Positions 55,857 through 64,000 of a stretch of 64,000 nt of DNA are shown here, one piece after another. The stretch is from Alkalitalea saponilacus (lineage in GTDB: Bacteria > Bacteroidota > Bacteroidia > Bacteroidales > Marinilabiliaceae). The stretch covers positions 117,142 to 181,141 of the forward strand of contig NZ_FUYV01000007.1 in NCBI RefSeq assembly GCF_900168165.1, in the 5' to 3' direction. The notes beneath the pieces were generated by a model. That model was not told where the DNA came from. It worked only from the letters and a program-made list of their open reading frames with translations, and made no database searches. Position numbers and translations under genes: made by a program. Every line of letters starts with the position of its first letter. Within the stretch, counting starts at the first letter, position 1.

Positions 55857-56804
55857 TCACATGCGTCCCCGCTCTGAAAGAATTTGTTGATACTTATCGG
55901 AATTGGTTGGATCAACTTCTGATAAAAGATTAACAACCCTTCCGCGTTCCATCGAAGGAGAATTTGAAAATATATTAACCAGCTCTTCAGATTTAGCATC
56001 AAAGAAAAAACCGAGCGCAAAACTATTAGGACGCTGACGGTGAACTCGTTGGAGCAATTCCAAAGAGGATGCAATATTTGAACGCCCTTCATCAACTCGA
56101 TCGGCCATCATATCCAGCCCTCTTCTGTGGTACTGATAGAAGGCGTTACGCAAAGGTGCGTGGTGTTCGTTTAGTAAGTTCTCCACCAACCAATAACGGT
56201 TGCGTTGACTTTCGAAGGATCTCCAACCACTTTCCCGTGCATTCTGCATCATATTAACAATTTGCTCGGCACGTTGGAAATATGGTGTCCCGCCACGTGG
56301 AGAAAACGAGTCGTAATCAAATCCAAGAACGATGTAAGCATAATAAGCAAGAATGGCTACTAAGTTGGATTCAATATTCGATGGATTATATACAAGTGTT
56401 TCGTACTCTATGTATCTGAAATGTAAATTCTGATCGAGATAGTTTAAAAGCGGCGTATTGTAGGATGAGTTATATACCGGTCTTCGAGCCTGTATTTGTA
56501 TGGTGCCCCGAAACTCATCACTTCCTATAACTTCACGAATATTAATAAGAATGGTGCAATCAATTCGTTCCTCGGGATTAAATTTGTGCTCGGTCCATTG
56601 CTGTCCGTTCAGAAACTCCATAATGGATGTTTGCAGCGTCTCAAATACAGCACGATTGGTCCCCTGAACCCCGGGAGCCACAACTTGAACTCTGGCACGC
56701 AACTCTTGAGCAGACAAAGGGTAGCTGATTATCAACATCAATGTAACCATCAGTGTTGCACGGAACAAATATTTAAAATTATGCTTTACCATTTTTCGGG
56801 ACAA
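55857..56804 (-). CDS. porD: DUF4835 protein, type IX secretion-associated PorD
   Basis: The 315-residue protein has a signal peptide (hydrophobic about 15-30, cleaved after SAQ) and the DUF4835 body: LRARVQVVAPGVQGTNRAVF, FNPEERIDCTILINI, IQIQARRPVYNSSYNTPLLN and AYYAYIVLGFDYDSFSPRGG. The family is annotated as PorD, needed for the type IX secretion/gliding machinery of Bacteroidota; its exact role is not settled. The ATG lies 6 bp after the coaBC stop, so the two are cotranscribed, the usual order in the phylum. Confidence 0.88.
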   Translation of the reverse strand: MSRKMVKHNFKYLFRATLMVTLMLIISYPLSAQELRARVQVVAPGVQGTNRAVFETLQTSIMEFLNGQQWTEHKFNPEERIDCTILINIREVIGSDEFRGTIQIQARRPVYNSSYNTPLLNYLDQNLHFRYIEYETLVYNPSNIESNLVAILAYYAYIVLGFDYDSFSPRGGTPYFQRAEQIVNMMQNARESGWRSFESQRNRYWLVENLLNEHHAPLRNAFYQYHRRGLDMMADRVDEGRSNIASSLELLQRVHRQRPNSFALGFFFDAKSEELVNIFSNSPSMERGRVVNLLSEVDPTNSDKYQQILSERGRM

Positions 56805-56810
56805 AATATT

Positions 56811-58019
56811 TTATACCATCATCGTCTCTAAATAATTTACAATATCAAAGGCCACCTCTCTTTTACTCTTTAACGGAAAATCCGTTTGTTTATTTTCTTT
56901 ACTTATAATGGTTATTTGATTTGTATCAGTCATAAAACCGGCTCCCGCCTTAGCTAAAGAGTTGAGAACAATAAAATCCAAATGCTTCTTTTTCAATTTT
57001 TCACAGGCATTTGCAATTTCATTGTCAGTCTCCAATGCAAAACCAGCAAGAATCTGGCCAGTTTTTTTCATCTCGCCCATTCTTTTTGCAATATCCGGGT
57101 TAGGTTTCAATGAAATATTGAAATGATCAGAGGAACGCTTAATTTTGTTATCCGAGACATTTGCAGGTGTATAGTCACTCACAGCGGCGGCCATAATGGC
57201 CGCATCTGTATTTGGAAAAAGCTCCACACATTTATCATGCATCTGCTGTGCAGTGACAACATCGTGACGATAAACCCCGGGATGCTCTATTTTGATCTGA
57301 ACAGGACCACAAACCAGATCGACATGCGCACCTCGTTTTGCCAGTTCTTCGGCAATGGCAAACCCCATTTTTCCGGATGAATAGTTTCCAATAAACCGCA
57401 CAGGATCAATGGCTTCATATGTAGGCCCTGCAGTTATCATGATGCGTTTTCCGGTAAGCGTTTTAATAACCGGGACGCCTTTAAAATGATTAATCAACCG
57501 ATCTAGAATAACTTCCGGTTCTTCCATACGTCCTTTCCCTGACAAACCACTAGCCAAGTCGCCTGTTCCGGGTTCAATGATGGTACATCCCCACTCTTCC
57601 AGAGTTTGCATATTCCTAATGGTTGAAGGATGTTGAAACATATCAAGGTCCATGGCCGGTGCTAAAAAAACCGGACAACGCGCCGACATATATGTGGTGA
57701 CTAAAAGATTATCACAAACACCTCCCACCATTTTTGCCATGGTATTGGCAGTAGCTGGAGCAATAATCATGGCATCGGCCCATAGGCCCAAATCAACATG
57801 ACTGTGCCAGGTTCCATCTTTGTTTTCAAAGAAGTCGCCTAAAACCGGTCGACCAGATAGCGCTGACAATGTAACTGGAGTGATAAATTCCTTCCCAGAG
57901 GAACTCATTATTACCTGAACCTCAGCACCCGCTTTAACAAACAAACGAGTTAGCAATGCAGCTTTATAAGCTGCAATGCTTCCTGTAATGCCTAATATGA
58001 TTTTCTTACCCGATAACAT
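56811..58019 (-). CDS. coaBC: Bifunctional phosphopantothenoylcysteine decarboxylase/synthetase
   Basis: The 402-residue protein makes 4'-phosphopantetheine for coenzyme A. The N-terminal CoaC flavoprotein part (about 1-180) shows LGITGSIAAYKAALLTRLFV, the active-site His in WHSHVDLGLWADAMIIAPAT, and PAMDLDMFQHPS, where the usual PxMNxxM has Asp for Asn. The CoaB part (about 190-400) has RIMITAGPTYEAIDPVRFIG, NYSSGKMGFAIAEEL and AAAVSDYTP. It is the first gene of a unit with porD; a terminator after rpoZ separates it from the genes upstream. Confidence 0.96.
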   Translation of the reverse strand: MLSGKKIILGITGSIAAYKAALLTRLFVKAGAEVQVIMSSSGKEFITPVTLSALSGRPVLGDFFENKDGTWHSHVDLGLWADAMIIAPATANTMAKMVGGVCDNLLVTTYMSARCPVFLAPAMDLDMFQHPSTIRNMQTLEEWGCTIIEPGTGDLASGLSGKGRMEEPEVILDRLINHFKGVPVIKTLTGKRIMITAGPTYEAIDPVRFIGNYSSGKMGFAIAEELAKRGAHVDLVCGPVQIKIEHPGVYRHDVVTAQQMHDKCVELFPNTDAAIMAAAVSDYTPANVSDNKIKRSSDHFNISLKPNPDIAKRMGEMKKTGQILAGFALETDNEIANACEKLKKKHLDFIVLNSLAKAGAGFMTDTNQITIISKENKQTDFPLKSKREVAFDIVNYLETMMV

Positions 58020-58227
58020 AAGATATAGCTACTGCAAACTTTAGATTTCAAAATCTCTATTCAGATAATTAGAATTATAGAATATAGACCTATAGATTAG
58101 ATATTACAAAAATAATATAGCAACAAAAAACCTCATACATGGAAACTTGCATTCTTAGAAAACAAATAAGACGAAATTAAGAATCCATAGTTAACAACAA
58201 CAAATATAACCAACTATATATGAACAA

Positions 58228-58264
58228 AAAAGATAAAAGAAACAATAAGTTTCTTTTATCTTTT
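58228..58264 (-). terminator. Terminator of the bamD-rpoZ unit
   Basis: AAAAGATAAAAGAAAC pairs exactly with GTTTCTTTTATCTTTT around AATAA and ends in T residues on the minus strand, 30 bp after the rpoZ stop. Confidence 0.9.
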
Positions 58265-58293
58265 AAAATTCTTTAAACAAGCAATAAGTGTGT

Positions 58294-58638
58294 CTACTCA
58301 TTATCCAAATCCTGCACTTCCTCTCTGGCAGGATTTCGATAATATACATTTCCATCCACAAACTCTGTAGTAGCTAAGGCAGATGGTTTTGGTAAACGTT
58401 CATAAAATCTGGAGATTTCAATTTGCTCACGGTTTTCAAAAACCTCTTCCAAATTATCCGTGTATGACGCAAACTCTTGAAGTTTGCGGTTAAGCTCCTC
58501 CTTCATTTCCACACCAATTTGATTTGCTCTTTTTGAGATAACCACAACCGACTCATAAATGTTACCGGTTGACTCTCCCAATTTAGCCGTATCCCATGTG
58601 ACGGTGTTTGCCGGAGCTTTTGATTTTTTGTAGTCCAT
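58294..58638 (-). CDS. rpoZ: RNA polymerase omega subunit
   Basis: The 114-residue protein has the Bacteroidota-type omega sequence: MDYKKSKAPANTVTWD, then GNIYESVVVISKRANQIGVE, which corresponds to the RAxQ region that clamps the beta-prime tail, and an acidic end. It stabilises RNA polymerase. It follows bamD by 30 bp in one unit. Confidence 0.93.
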   Translation of the reverse strand: MDYKKSKAPANTVTWDTAKLGESTGNIYESVVVISKRANQIGVEMKEELNRKLQEFASYTDNLEEVFENREQIEISRFYERLPKPSALATTEFVDGNVYYRNPAREEVQDLDNE

Positions 58639-58668
58639 AGCTATGTAAATAAAATCACTTTATATTTT

Positions 58669-59466
58669 CTAATTCAATAACGAAGAAGTTTCTTCAAAAA
58701 TTCTGTGTGCTCTACGTATATATTGACTATTGGGGAATTCATTTATGAAAGTATAATACTCATCAATGGTTTCCCTTAATCTTTCCTGCATTCGTTCTTC
58801 AATACTATTAACTGCCTGAATATATTTTGCATCCAAAATCAGGAAAGAGAGCTCTTCCCTATGCTTTGTGTCGGGAAAGTCATCCAGTGTATTTCGTGCT
58901 GCAATAACGGCTGACTGGTAGTTATTTCCCATGTAGGTTCCCAGATTGAAATATAATTTTGCGTTAAGATACGCTTTATAAACTAACTTATCTCTCAACT
59001 CATCCATCAGTTGAGTAGCCTCTACTACTCGCTCACTATTAGGATATAGATTAATAAACAATTGAAATCCTTCTAAAGCCTGATAGGTGTCTGTTTGATC
59101 GAGCCGTGGGTTTGGGGATAGTTTATAGTGACAATAAGCAGCCATAAACTGCGCATCCTCTGCCCTATCGCTGGTTGGATAATTCTGTACAAACATACGG
59201 AAATGATGCGCTGCCATCAAATAGTTACGCATTCTGAAGAGACAGTCGGCATAGATGTAATGTGAAATTTCAGATCGCTCAGTACCACGAAAGATCGAAA
59301 TCAAACCTCCAAACAGTGTGGATGCCCGCATGTAATCCCCAGCCTCGTAGTATTCCATTGCCCGGGTATATTGCAGATCATAATCATTACTTTTTAGTAG
59401 TTTTTGATATTCACTACACGAAGATGTAAACAAGGCAATTAATACAACAATAATCAGGTTTCTCAT
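58669..59466 (-). CDS. bamD: Outer membrane protein assembly factor BamD
   Basis: The 265-residue lipoprotein has a signal ending LFTSSCSEYQKLLKS (Cys17) and five TPR-like helix pairs, including YTRAMEYYEAGDYMRASTLF, the following SHYIYADCLFRMRNYLMAAHH, and PTSDRAEDAQFMAAYCHYKL. It sits on the inner leaflet of the outer membrane and works with BamA in inserting beta-barrel proteins, here including the TonB-dependent receptors. It heads the bamD-rpoZ unit. Confidence 0.95.
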   Translation of the reverse strand: MRNLIIVVLIALFTSSCSEYQKLLKSNDYDLQYTRAMEYYEAGDYMRASTLFGGLISIFRGTERSEISHYIYADCLFRMRNYLMAAHHFRMFVQNYPTSDRAEDAQFMAAYCHYKLSPNPRLDQTDTYQALEGFQLFINLYPNSERVVEATQLMDELRDKLVYKAYLNAKLYFNLGTYMGNNYQSAVIAARNTLDDFPDTKHREELSFLILDAKYIQAVNSIEERMQERLRETIDEYYTFINEFPNSQYIRRAHRIFEETSSLLN

Positions 59467-59537
59467 AAAAGACTATACTTTTCCTTAATTGAACAAATAT
59501 TACGGATTCACCCCTGTTGTCCATTTAAAATATCGTG

Positions 59538-59545
59538 CAAAGATA
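59538..59545 (-). promoter_or_regulatory. Candidate -7 box of the bamD unit
   Basis: Read on the minus strand, TATCTTTG matches TAnnTTTG and lies 72 bp before the bamD ATG. As at 29811, a TTTGAAA word lies only 12 bp upstream, shorter than the usual spacing to a -33 element. Confidence 0.4.
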
Positions 59546-59647
59546 ATGAATAAGTTTCAAATCTCTAATTCTGATATAGATATTTTTATGGTAGGTGGCA
59601 AGCCCTTTAAAATCTTCATCGTTTATTGCAAAAAGCAGGCCATAAAA

Positions 59648-59688
59648 GAAACATACGGCAGGGAAAAAAAATCCCTGCCGTATGTTTC
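59648..59688 (-). terminator. Terminator of the TonB-dependent receptor gene
   Basis: GAAACATACGGCAGGGA pairs perfectly with TCCCTGCCGTATGTTTC around seven A/T bases, with a T-rich 3' side on the minus strand. It lies 139 bp after the receptor stop. Confidence 0.85.
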
Positions 59689-59826
59689 TTAACTTAAAGA
59701 CTTTACTTCTTTAAATAGGTTTTTTAAACTTTTCTATCTGATTATCTCTCATGTATGCACAAAATATATTGCCGGGCACATCATACTTCTAGCATCTTTC
59801 ATCTAAAAATCTAACATCTATTGGTC

Positions 59827-62301
59827 TTAAAAAGTATAATTAATTCCGGCTGTTATCAATCTTGGCATTCCTGCTCTGATTCCTTGTGGACGACGAGTCG
59901 CAATATACCTTTCATTGGTAAGGTTTTTTACTCCAAGATTCAACGCAAGTCCACTTCCGGAGAAACTATACCAGGCATTCAGGTTGGTTATGAAAAAACT
60001 ATCCAGTTTTCCAATTTGACCATGCGTAACAGCCTGTACGTATTGATAATCAGCATCAGCTTCGTGAGTGGCAATCCAATCATAAACATTTTCAGTATTC
60101 AATACATCAGTGTACTGACTGCCTGTGTAGTTTCCGGTAACACTGAAACCCAAACCTATGGGAAGTTCAATCTGGAAACCACCATTAATTGCCAAATCAG
60201 GTGCATAAGGTGTTCGATTGCCCTTTACGTTCATATACACATTATCCAATCCTGCAACCAATGCTTCTTTTTGTAAAATGTACCGGTCTGACGAGAATTC
60301 AGAAACCACATAAGTTCCAGAAAGAGAAAGACTCCCATTCCAATTGGCTGGTAATAATCCGGCTATGTCCACCAATGCAGAGGCTTCAACACCATAATGT
60401 GTAGTTTCCCCCCCGTTAATGATCCCCGTTCCTGCTCCACCTGCGGATTCTGCTACCGGAATCACCTGATTGGAGAAGTTCATGTGAAAAAAAGCTGTTT
60501 CAAAACTCACATTTCCCGCAGATAATCTGACACCTATTTCGCTGTTCCAGCTCTTTTCTGCATCCAATTGTAAATCCTCTCCATCATTACTAACAGCATC
60601 TTTTGTACGGGGAGGAGCAAATCCTCTGTGCAAGCCTGCGAAAATCCCAATCTCTTCTGTTACGTTGTAATTAATTCCCACTCCGGGAATCAATGCATAA
60701 ACATCAGTGGTATTAGATATTAGAGTATCTATAAGATTAACTCCAGATTTTACTCTCAAAATTTCTCGTTCGTACCAAACGTTCTCGTTTCGTAAACCGG
60801 CCATAATTGAAAGTCTGTTGCTAAGCATGATGTTGTTCTGCAAATATGCGCTAACAGCATGGCCGGTTCTGACTTCATCACTATCTAAAGCCCCTGAACG
60901 AGCGCCTGGTTTTGTGCCATTAATTCTCTGCTCAAATGCGCGCTCGTATAGATATCTCACGCCGGCATCTGTTTTGACGGTATAACCACCCAACTCATAT
61001 CTGTATTGAAGACGTGGTTCAATACCTGCCACTTCAAACTGTCGGTTTCTTTGTCCCGTCGAATTTCGAAGATAAATGGCTCCCTGATAACCATCGTCAT
61101 CACCGTGTACAACACCTGACATGTTAGATGCTGATGAACTATAAGTAAAATCCTGTCGATTCCAGTTACGGGTAGTCGTGTACCCAAAAGCAGTGGTATT
61201 CAGTTGCAAACCCGGACTTAAAAGATACTTATGATTTAAACTTGCAGAGTACCTTCTAACGTCCAGCTCGTCATCCGGTGCGATTCTTAAATCATCATAT
61301 CCTCCCCTATCGTACATCGGTTGTGTTAAGCCAACATAGGTAGAATTACTGTTTTCATCATATACGCCCATTTTAAATACCATTTGTGAAACAGGGGAGA
61401 ATTTGGTCTGGATTTTTGTATTAAAATCATGAAATAAAAACCTGGTTGGGCCAAAATTATCGGCCTGTTTACGTGAGTAATTCATTAAAACTCCTGTATT
61501 GTTCCAGGTTCCTCCATACTCCAGATAGGAACTGAAAAAGCCAAAATCACCTCCTCGAATTGACAACCTGCCGCCTGGAGTATCAGGTGCATCCGGAGTT
61601 AAATAATTGATTACTCCGCCAATGGTTTGGGGGCCAAACAGTATTGAACCGTTTCCTTTCAGCACCTCCACCCCACTCATCCGGTCAATATTGGGAGAAA
61701 AATACATTTCAGGTTCGCCATAAGGTGCTAATGCAACCGGTACGCCGTCCTCCAACATTAGAACATTACGGCTTTTATTAGGATCCAATCCCCTGATGCC
61801 AATATTTGCCCGTAAACCGGCACCTTCCTCTTCCACTACGTGCACACCGGCAATATTTCGTAGAACTTCATTAGCACTTACAGGTCGAGTGTTTTCTAAT
61901 TGCGTTTGATTAATAAAACTTACTGAACCCGGTAGAAACCTTAGTATACCTACCCGACTTCCGGAAACAAGCACCTGCTCAAGCAAAAGTGTATCCGGTT
62001 CGATGGTAATATCCAAATCGCCACCAGCCTCATCCTTGGTCAAATTAATAAAAGCGGTTTTATACCCCAAGCCCTGAACACCCAGCACCAAATGATCGAA
62101 ATCGCCATAAGGTAATACGAACTGACCCGATTCATCTGTTGTGGTACCGGTATTGGTTCCTTTTATGTATACCGCAATGTATGGGACTCCGTTTCCTTCA
62201 CTAATGATCCGGCCTCCCAGAACATTATGTGTTTCTGCTGCCTCTACTTTAAATATGGAAAGTAATCCAACAATTAGAATCAAAAAAAATATATGTTTCA
62301 T
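59827..62301 (-). CDS. TonB-dependent outer-membrane receptor, FecA-like
   Basis: The 824-residue protein has a signal peptide (about 1-21), a carboxypeptidase-like domain (about 26-105; VLGGRIISEGNGVPYIAVYI, TTTDESGQFVLP), a plug with VLVSGSRVG as probable TonB box region, ANEVLRNIAGVHVVEEEGAG, NIGIRGLDPNKSRNVLMLED and GNGSILFGPQTIGGVINYLT (about 110-240), and a 22-strand barrel ending in the aromatic motif RLITAGINYTF. The plug is of the FecA/siderophore kind rather than the SusC kind, and no SusD gene is near. It should import an iron chelate or another small complex, driven by TonB; the ligand is not evident. Confidence 0.93.
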   Translation of the reverse strand: MKHIFFLILIVGLLSIFKVEAAETHNVLGGRIISEGNGVPYIAVYIKGTNTGTTTDESGQFVLPYGDFDHLVLGVQGLGYKTAFINLTKDEAGGDLDITIEPDTLLLEQVLVSGSRVGILRFLPGSVSFINQTQLENTRPVSANEVLRNIAGVHVVEEEGAGLRANIGIRGLDPNKSRNVLMLEDGVPVALAPYGEPEMYFSPNIDRMSGVEVLKGNGSILFGPQTIGGVINYLTPDAPDTPGGRLSIRGGDFGFFSSYLEYGGTWNNTGVLMNYSRKQADNFGPTRFLFHDFNTKIQTKFSPVSQMVFKMGVYDENSNSTYVGLTQPMYDRGGYDDLRIAPDDELDVRRYSASLNHKYLLSPGLQLNTTAFGYTTTRNWNRQDFTYSSSASNMSGVVHGDDDGYQGAIYLRNSTGQRNRQFEVAGIEPRLQYRYELGGYTVKTDAGVRYLYERAFEQRINGTKPGARSGALDSDEVRTGHAVSAYLQNNIMLSNRLSIMAGLRNENVWYEREILRVKSGVNLIDTLISNTTDVYALIPGVGINYNVTEEIGIFAGLHRGFAPPRTKDAVSNDGEDLQLDAEKSWNSEIGVRLSAGNVSFETAFFHMNFSNQVIPVAESAGGAGTGIINGGETTHYGVEASALVDIAGLLPANWNGSLSLSGTYVVSEFSSDRYILQKEALVAGLDNVYMNVKGNRTPYAPDLAINGGFQIELPIGLGFSVTGNYTGSQYTDVLNTENVYDWIATHEADADYQYVQAVTHGQIGKLDSFFITNLNAWYSFSGSGLALNLGVKNLTNERYIATRRPQGIRAGMPRLITAGINYTF

Positions 62302-62600
62302 AATAATTAAGTTTGGCTTTAACCCTTTCGTTATTTTCGTACTTCTTTGCCTTTTTAGTATTAAAATTAAATGCTTTATTTAATGAGGTAAAGCATTATA
62401 TTAAAATACAGTGCAAACATACAACCGACAAAATAATCTTACAATCCCAACTTTTAGGGGTTTTGCGTAAATACATGTTAAAATTTAAAAACGACTATTA
62501 AGCAGTATTTAAGCGCTCAACATAAAATTTAACCTGCAAAAATGGTGGAAAGCGATAAAAAGATTACATTTGCCATGGAAATAATTAAAAACTTATTAAC
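62302..62600. other. Divergent intergenic region with a 9-bp inverted repeat
   Basis: About 300 bp separate the receptor gene from the synthase gene. AATGCTTTA and TAAAGCATT (62370-62397) form a perfect inverted repeat with a 10-bp spacer, about 70 bp before the receptor ATG. It does not resemble a classical Fur box. No gene was seen. Confidence 0.45.
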
Positions 62601-63842
62601 GTGGATATATTTAATAAGATAAGCGCTAACATGGGACCGCTGGGTCAATACGGAAAAGAGGCTCACGGTTATTTCATGTTCCCCAAATTGGAAGGGGAAA
62701 TTAATCCGAAAATGAAATTTAGGGGAAAAGAAGTCCTTACCTGGAGTTTGAACAACTACCTGGGACTTGCCAACCATCCGGAAGTCCGTAAAGCAGATGC
62801 AGAAGCTGCAAAAGAATACGGCATGGCATATCCTATGGGTGCTAGAATGATGTCAGGCCATACCAGCAAGCATGAAGAGCTTGAAAGTGCGCTTGCTGAA
62901 TTTGTAAAAAAAGAGGATGCTTACCTTCTTAACTTTGGTTATCAGGGTATGGTTTCCATTATTGATACTTTGTGTAACAGAAACGACGTAATCGTTTACG
63001 ATTCCGAGTCGCATGCATGTATTCTTGATGGATTACGGCTGCATATGGGAAAGCGCTACGTGTTTCCCCATAACAACATCGATAACCTGAGAAAACAACT
63101 TGAACGCGCAACTGCACTAGCAGATAAGCAAGGCGGCGGTGTTCTTGTTATTACCGAAGGAGTGTTTGGAATGGCAGGTGACTTAGGAAAACTTGATGAC
63201 ATTATTAAACTAAAGAAAGAATTTAATTTCCGCATATTGGTTGATGATGCACACGGTTTTGGAACCATGGGTAAAACCGGAGCCGGTGTAGCAGAGCACT
63301 TTAATGTTGAAAGCGAAATTGACCTGATATTTGGGACTTTTGCCAAATCCATGGCCGGAATTGGAGGTTTTGTTGCCGGACGTGAAGATGTGATCAGCTA
63401 TCTGCGTTACAACATGCGTTCACAGATCTTTGCAAAATCGCTGCCCATGCCAATGGTAATGGGTGCTTTAAAAAGACTTGAACTGTTAAAAACCAAACCA
63501 GAATTAAGAGAAAATCTTTGGAAGGTCGTAAACGCCTTACAATCGGGATTGCGTGAAAAAGGTTTCAACCTCGGTAAAACAGAAAGCCCTGTAACGCCTG
63601 TATTTCTTGACGGAACCGTGCCTGAGGCAACCACATTGACAATGGATTTGAGAGAAAATTACAACATCTTTTGTTCCATCGTGGTGTACCCGGTTATTCC
63701 CAAAGGACAAATCATGCTAAGAATTATCCCTACAGCAGTGCACACTTTAGAAGATGTGGATTACACCATTAAAGCTTTTGCTGAAGTGGCCGAAAAACTG
63801 AAAGCTGGACATTATAAGGCAGATAAAATTGCTAGTATTTAA
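62601..63842 (+). CDS. Alpha-oxoamine synthase (serine palmitoyltransferase/KBL group)
   Basis: The 413-residue PLP enzyme begins with a GTG codon (MDIFNKISANMGPLGQYGKE); this N-terminus is conserved in relatives, which supports the start. Family motifs are NNYLGLANHPEVRKA, GARMMSGHTSKHEELE, VDDAHGFGTMGKTGAG (PLP-pyridine contacts) and FGTFAKSMAGIGGFVAG with the PLP lysine (about 248). It condenses an amino acid with an acyl-CoA. In Bacteroidota this type is often the serine palmitoyltransferase that starts sphingolipid synthesis, but glycine C-acetyltransferase activity cannot be excluded from sequence. It seems to be a single gene ending at a strong terminator. Confidence 0.85.
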   Translation: MDIFNKISANMGPLGQYGKEAHGYFMFPKLEGEINPKMKFRGKEVLTWSLNNYLGLANHPEVRKADAEAAKEYGMAYPMGARMMSGHTSKHEELESALAEFVKKEDAYLLNFGYQGMVSIIDTLCNRNDVIVYDSESHACILDGLRLHMGKRYVFPHNNIDNLRKQLERATALADKQGGGVLVITEGVFGMAGDLGKLDDIIKLKKEFNFRILVDDAHGFGTMGKTGAGVAEHFNVESEIDLIFGTFAKSMAGIGGFVAGREDVISYLRYNMRSQIFAKSLPMPMVMGALKRLELLKTKPELRENLWKVVNALQSGLREKGFNLGKTESPVTPVFLDGTVPEATTLTMDLRENYNIFCSIVVYPVIPKGQIMLRIIPTAVHTLEDVDYTIKAFAEVAEKLKAGHYKADKIASI

Positions 63843-63866
63843 TAATTAGTGATATCGCATAATCGA

Positions 63867-63898
63867 AAAAGCTGTCGGAAACGACAGCTTTTTTTTTA
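63867..63898 (+). terminator. Terminator of the oxoamine synthase gene
   Basis: AAAAGCTGTC and GACAGCTTTT pair around GGAAAC and are followed by a run of T residues, 25 bp after the stop codon. Confidence 0.93.
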
Positions 63899-63966
63899 TT
63901 TCTATGTTTGAGTCCACTCCGACAACCTCATTTTCTTAATTGACGGAGAATTGGATATTTTCAGAA

Positions 63967-64000
63967 ATGAACAGCCTGGCAGGTAATATTGCCGATAAAA
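63967..64000 (+). other. Possible start of a gene cut by the window edge
   Basis: An ATG at 63967 opens a frame of eleven codons (MNSLAGNIADK) to the edge. It follows a terminator by 70 bp, leaving room for a promoter. Too little is visible to name a family or to be sure it is coding. Confidence 0.2.

Larger units (their letters stand above)
59467..59826. other. Intergenic region between bamD and TonB-dependent receptor gene
   Basis: This 360-bp stretch contains a 17-bp-stem terminator (59648-59688) for the receptor gene and a minus-strand TATCTTTG box (59538-59545) for bamD. No gene was accepted in it. Confidence 0.5.

Noticed and set aside
59489..59692. 67-codon plus-strand frame upstream of bamD
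   Set aside because: It runs through the strong terminator hairpin at 59648-59688 and overlaps the bamD promoter box on the other strand.
62302..62600. Search for a cobalamin riboswitch or Fur box before the TonB-dependent receptor
   Set aside because: No B12-box-like or Fur-box-like sequence was found; only a 9-bp inverted repeat is visible.

Overview
The window looks like a chromosomal segment of an anaerobic or facultatively anaerobic, polysaccharide-degrading member of the Bacteroidota, probably near the Marinilabiliales/Bacteroidales. The signs are hybrid two-component regulators with periplasmic propellers, BACON-GH5 and GH9 lipoproteins, Nudix-type (NrtR/AraR-like) sugar regulators, a one-chain pyruvate:ferredoxin oxidoreductase, the Bacteroidota gene order bamD-rpoZ / coaBC-porD-recN, DUF4954 next to glmS, an HU-CCDC81/SPOR protein, and TAnnTTTG-type promoter boxes. 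The DNA is AT-rich. I found no rRNA, tRNA, CRISPR array or intact insertion sequence.

Region 1-24.8 kb is a beta-glucan (cellulose/cellobiose-type) utilisation region. It holds a GH43 lipoprotein cut by the window edge, a full hybrid two-component regulator, a BACON-BACON-GH5 endoglucanase preceded by a remnant of a SusC gene, a divergent propeller sensor kinase with no receiver or DNA-binding domain, a GH2 enzyme, a GH9 endoglucanase, a cytoplasmic GH94 cellobiose phosphorylase, a GPH-family sugar transporter with an extra periplasmic insert, and two Nudix-type regulators flanking a low-molecular-weight phosphatase. The simplest reading is that surface GH5/GH9 enzymes cut glucan, GH2/GH43 trim side groups, the transporter imports disaccharide across the inner membrane, and GH94 splits it with phosphate. 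No intact SusC/SusD pair is present to carry oligosaccharides across the outer membrane.

Region 23.8-26.9 kb holds an orphan XylF-like sugar-binding lipoprotein divergent from a methyl-accepting chemotaxis protein, with no ABC transporter beside them: a possible sugar chemotaxis module. From 27 to 59.5 kb the content is mostly housekeeping: a GT-C-type membrane glycosyltransferase, YraN, LD-carboxypeptidase, MetG, DUF4954-GlmS, RmlB, GalE, an HU-CCDC81/SPOR envelope protein, a flavin reductase, a CaCA antiporter, CorA, PFOR, an AAA ATPase, a GAF histidine kinase, CysN-CysD, FabI, RecN, PorD, CoaBC, RpoZ and BamD. The right end carries a FecA-like TonB-dependent receptor and an alpha-oxoamine synthase of the serine palmitoyltransferase/KBL group.

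Non-coding structure is rich. There are many clear hairpin terminators, a REP-like palindrome present three times, a G-run motif (TTTAACAATGGGGG) in three intergenic regions, a 139-nt element closed by a 19-bp inverted repeat after glmS, and several perfect palindromes in promoter regions. No entirely new multi-gene system could be proven. The best leads are the SusC remnant with its output-less kinase, the transporter with the periplasmic insert, the binding protein/chemoreceptor pair, and the structured element downstream of glmS.
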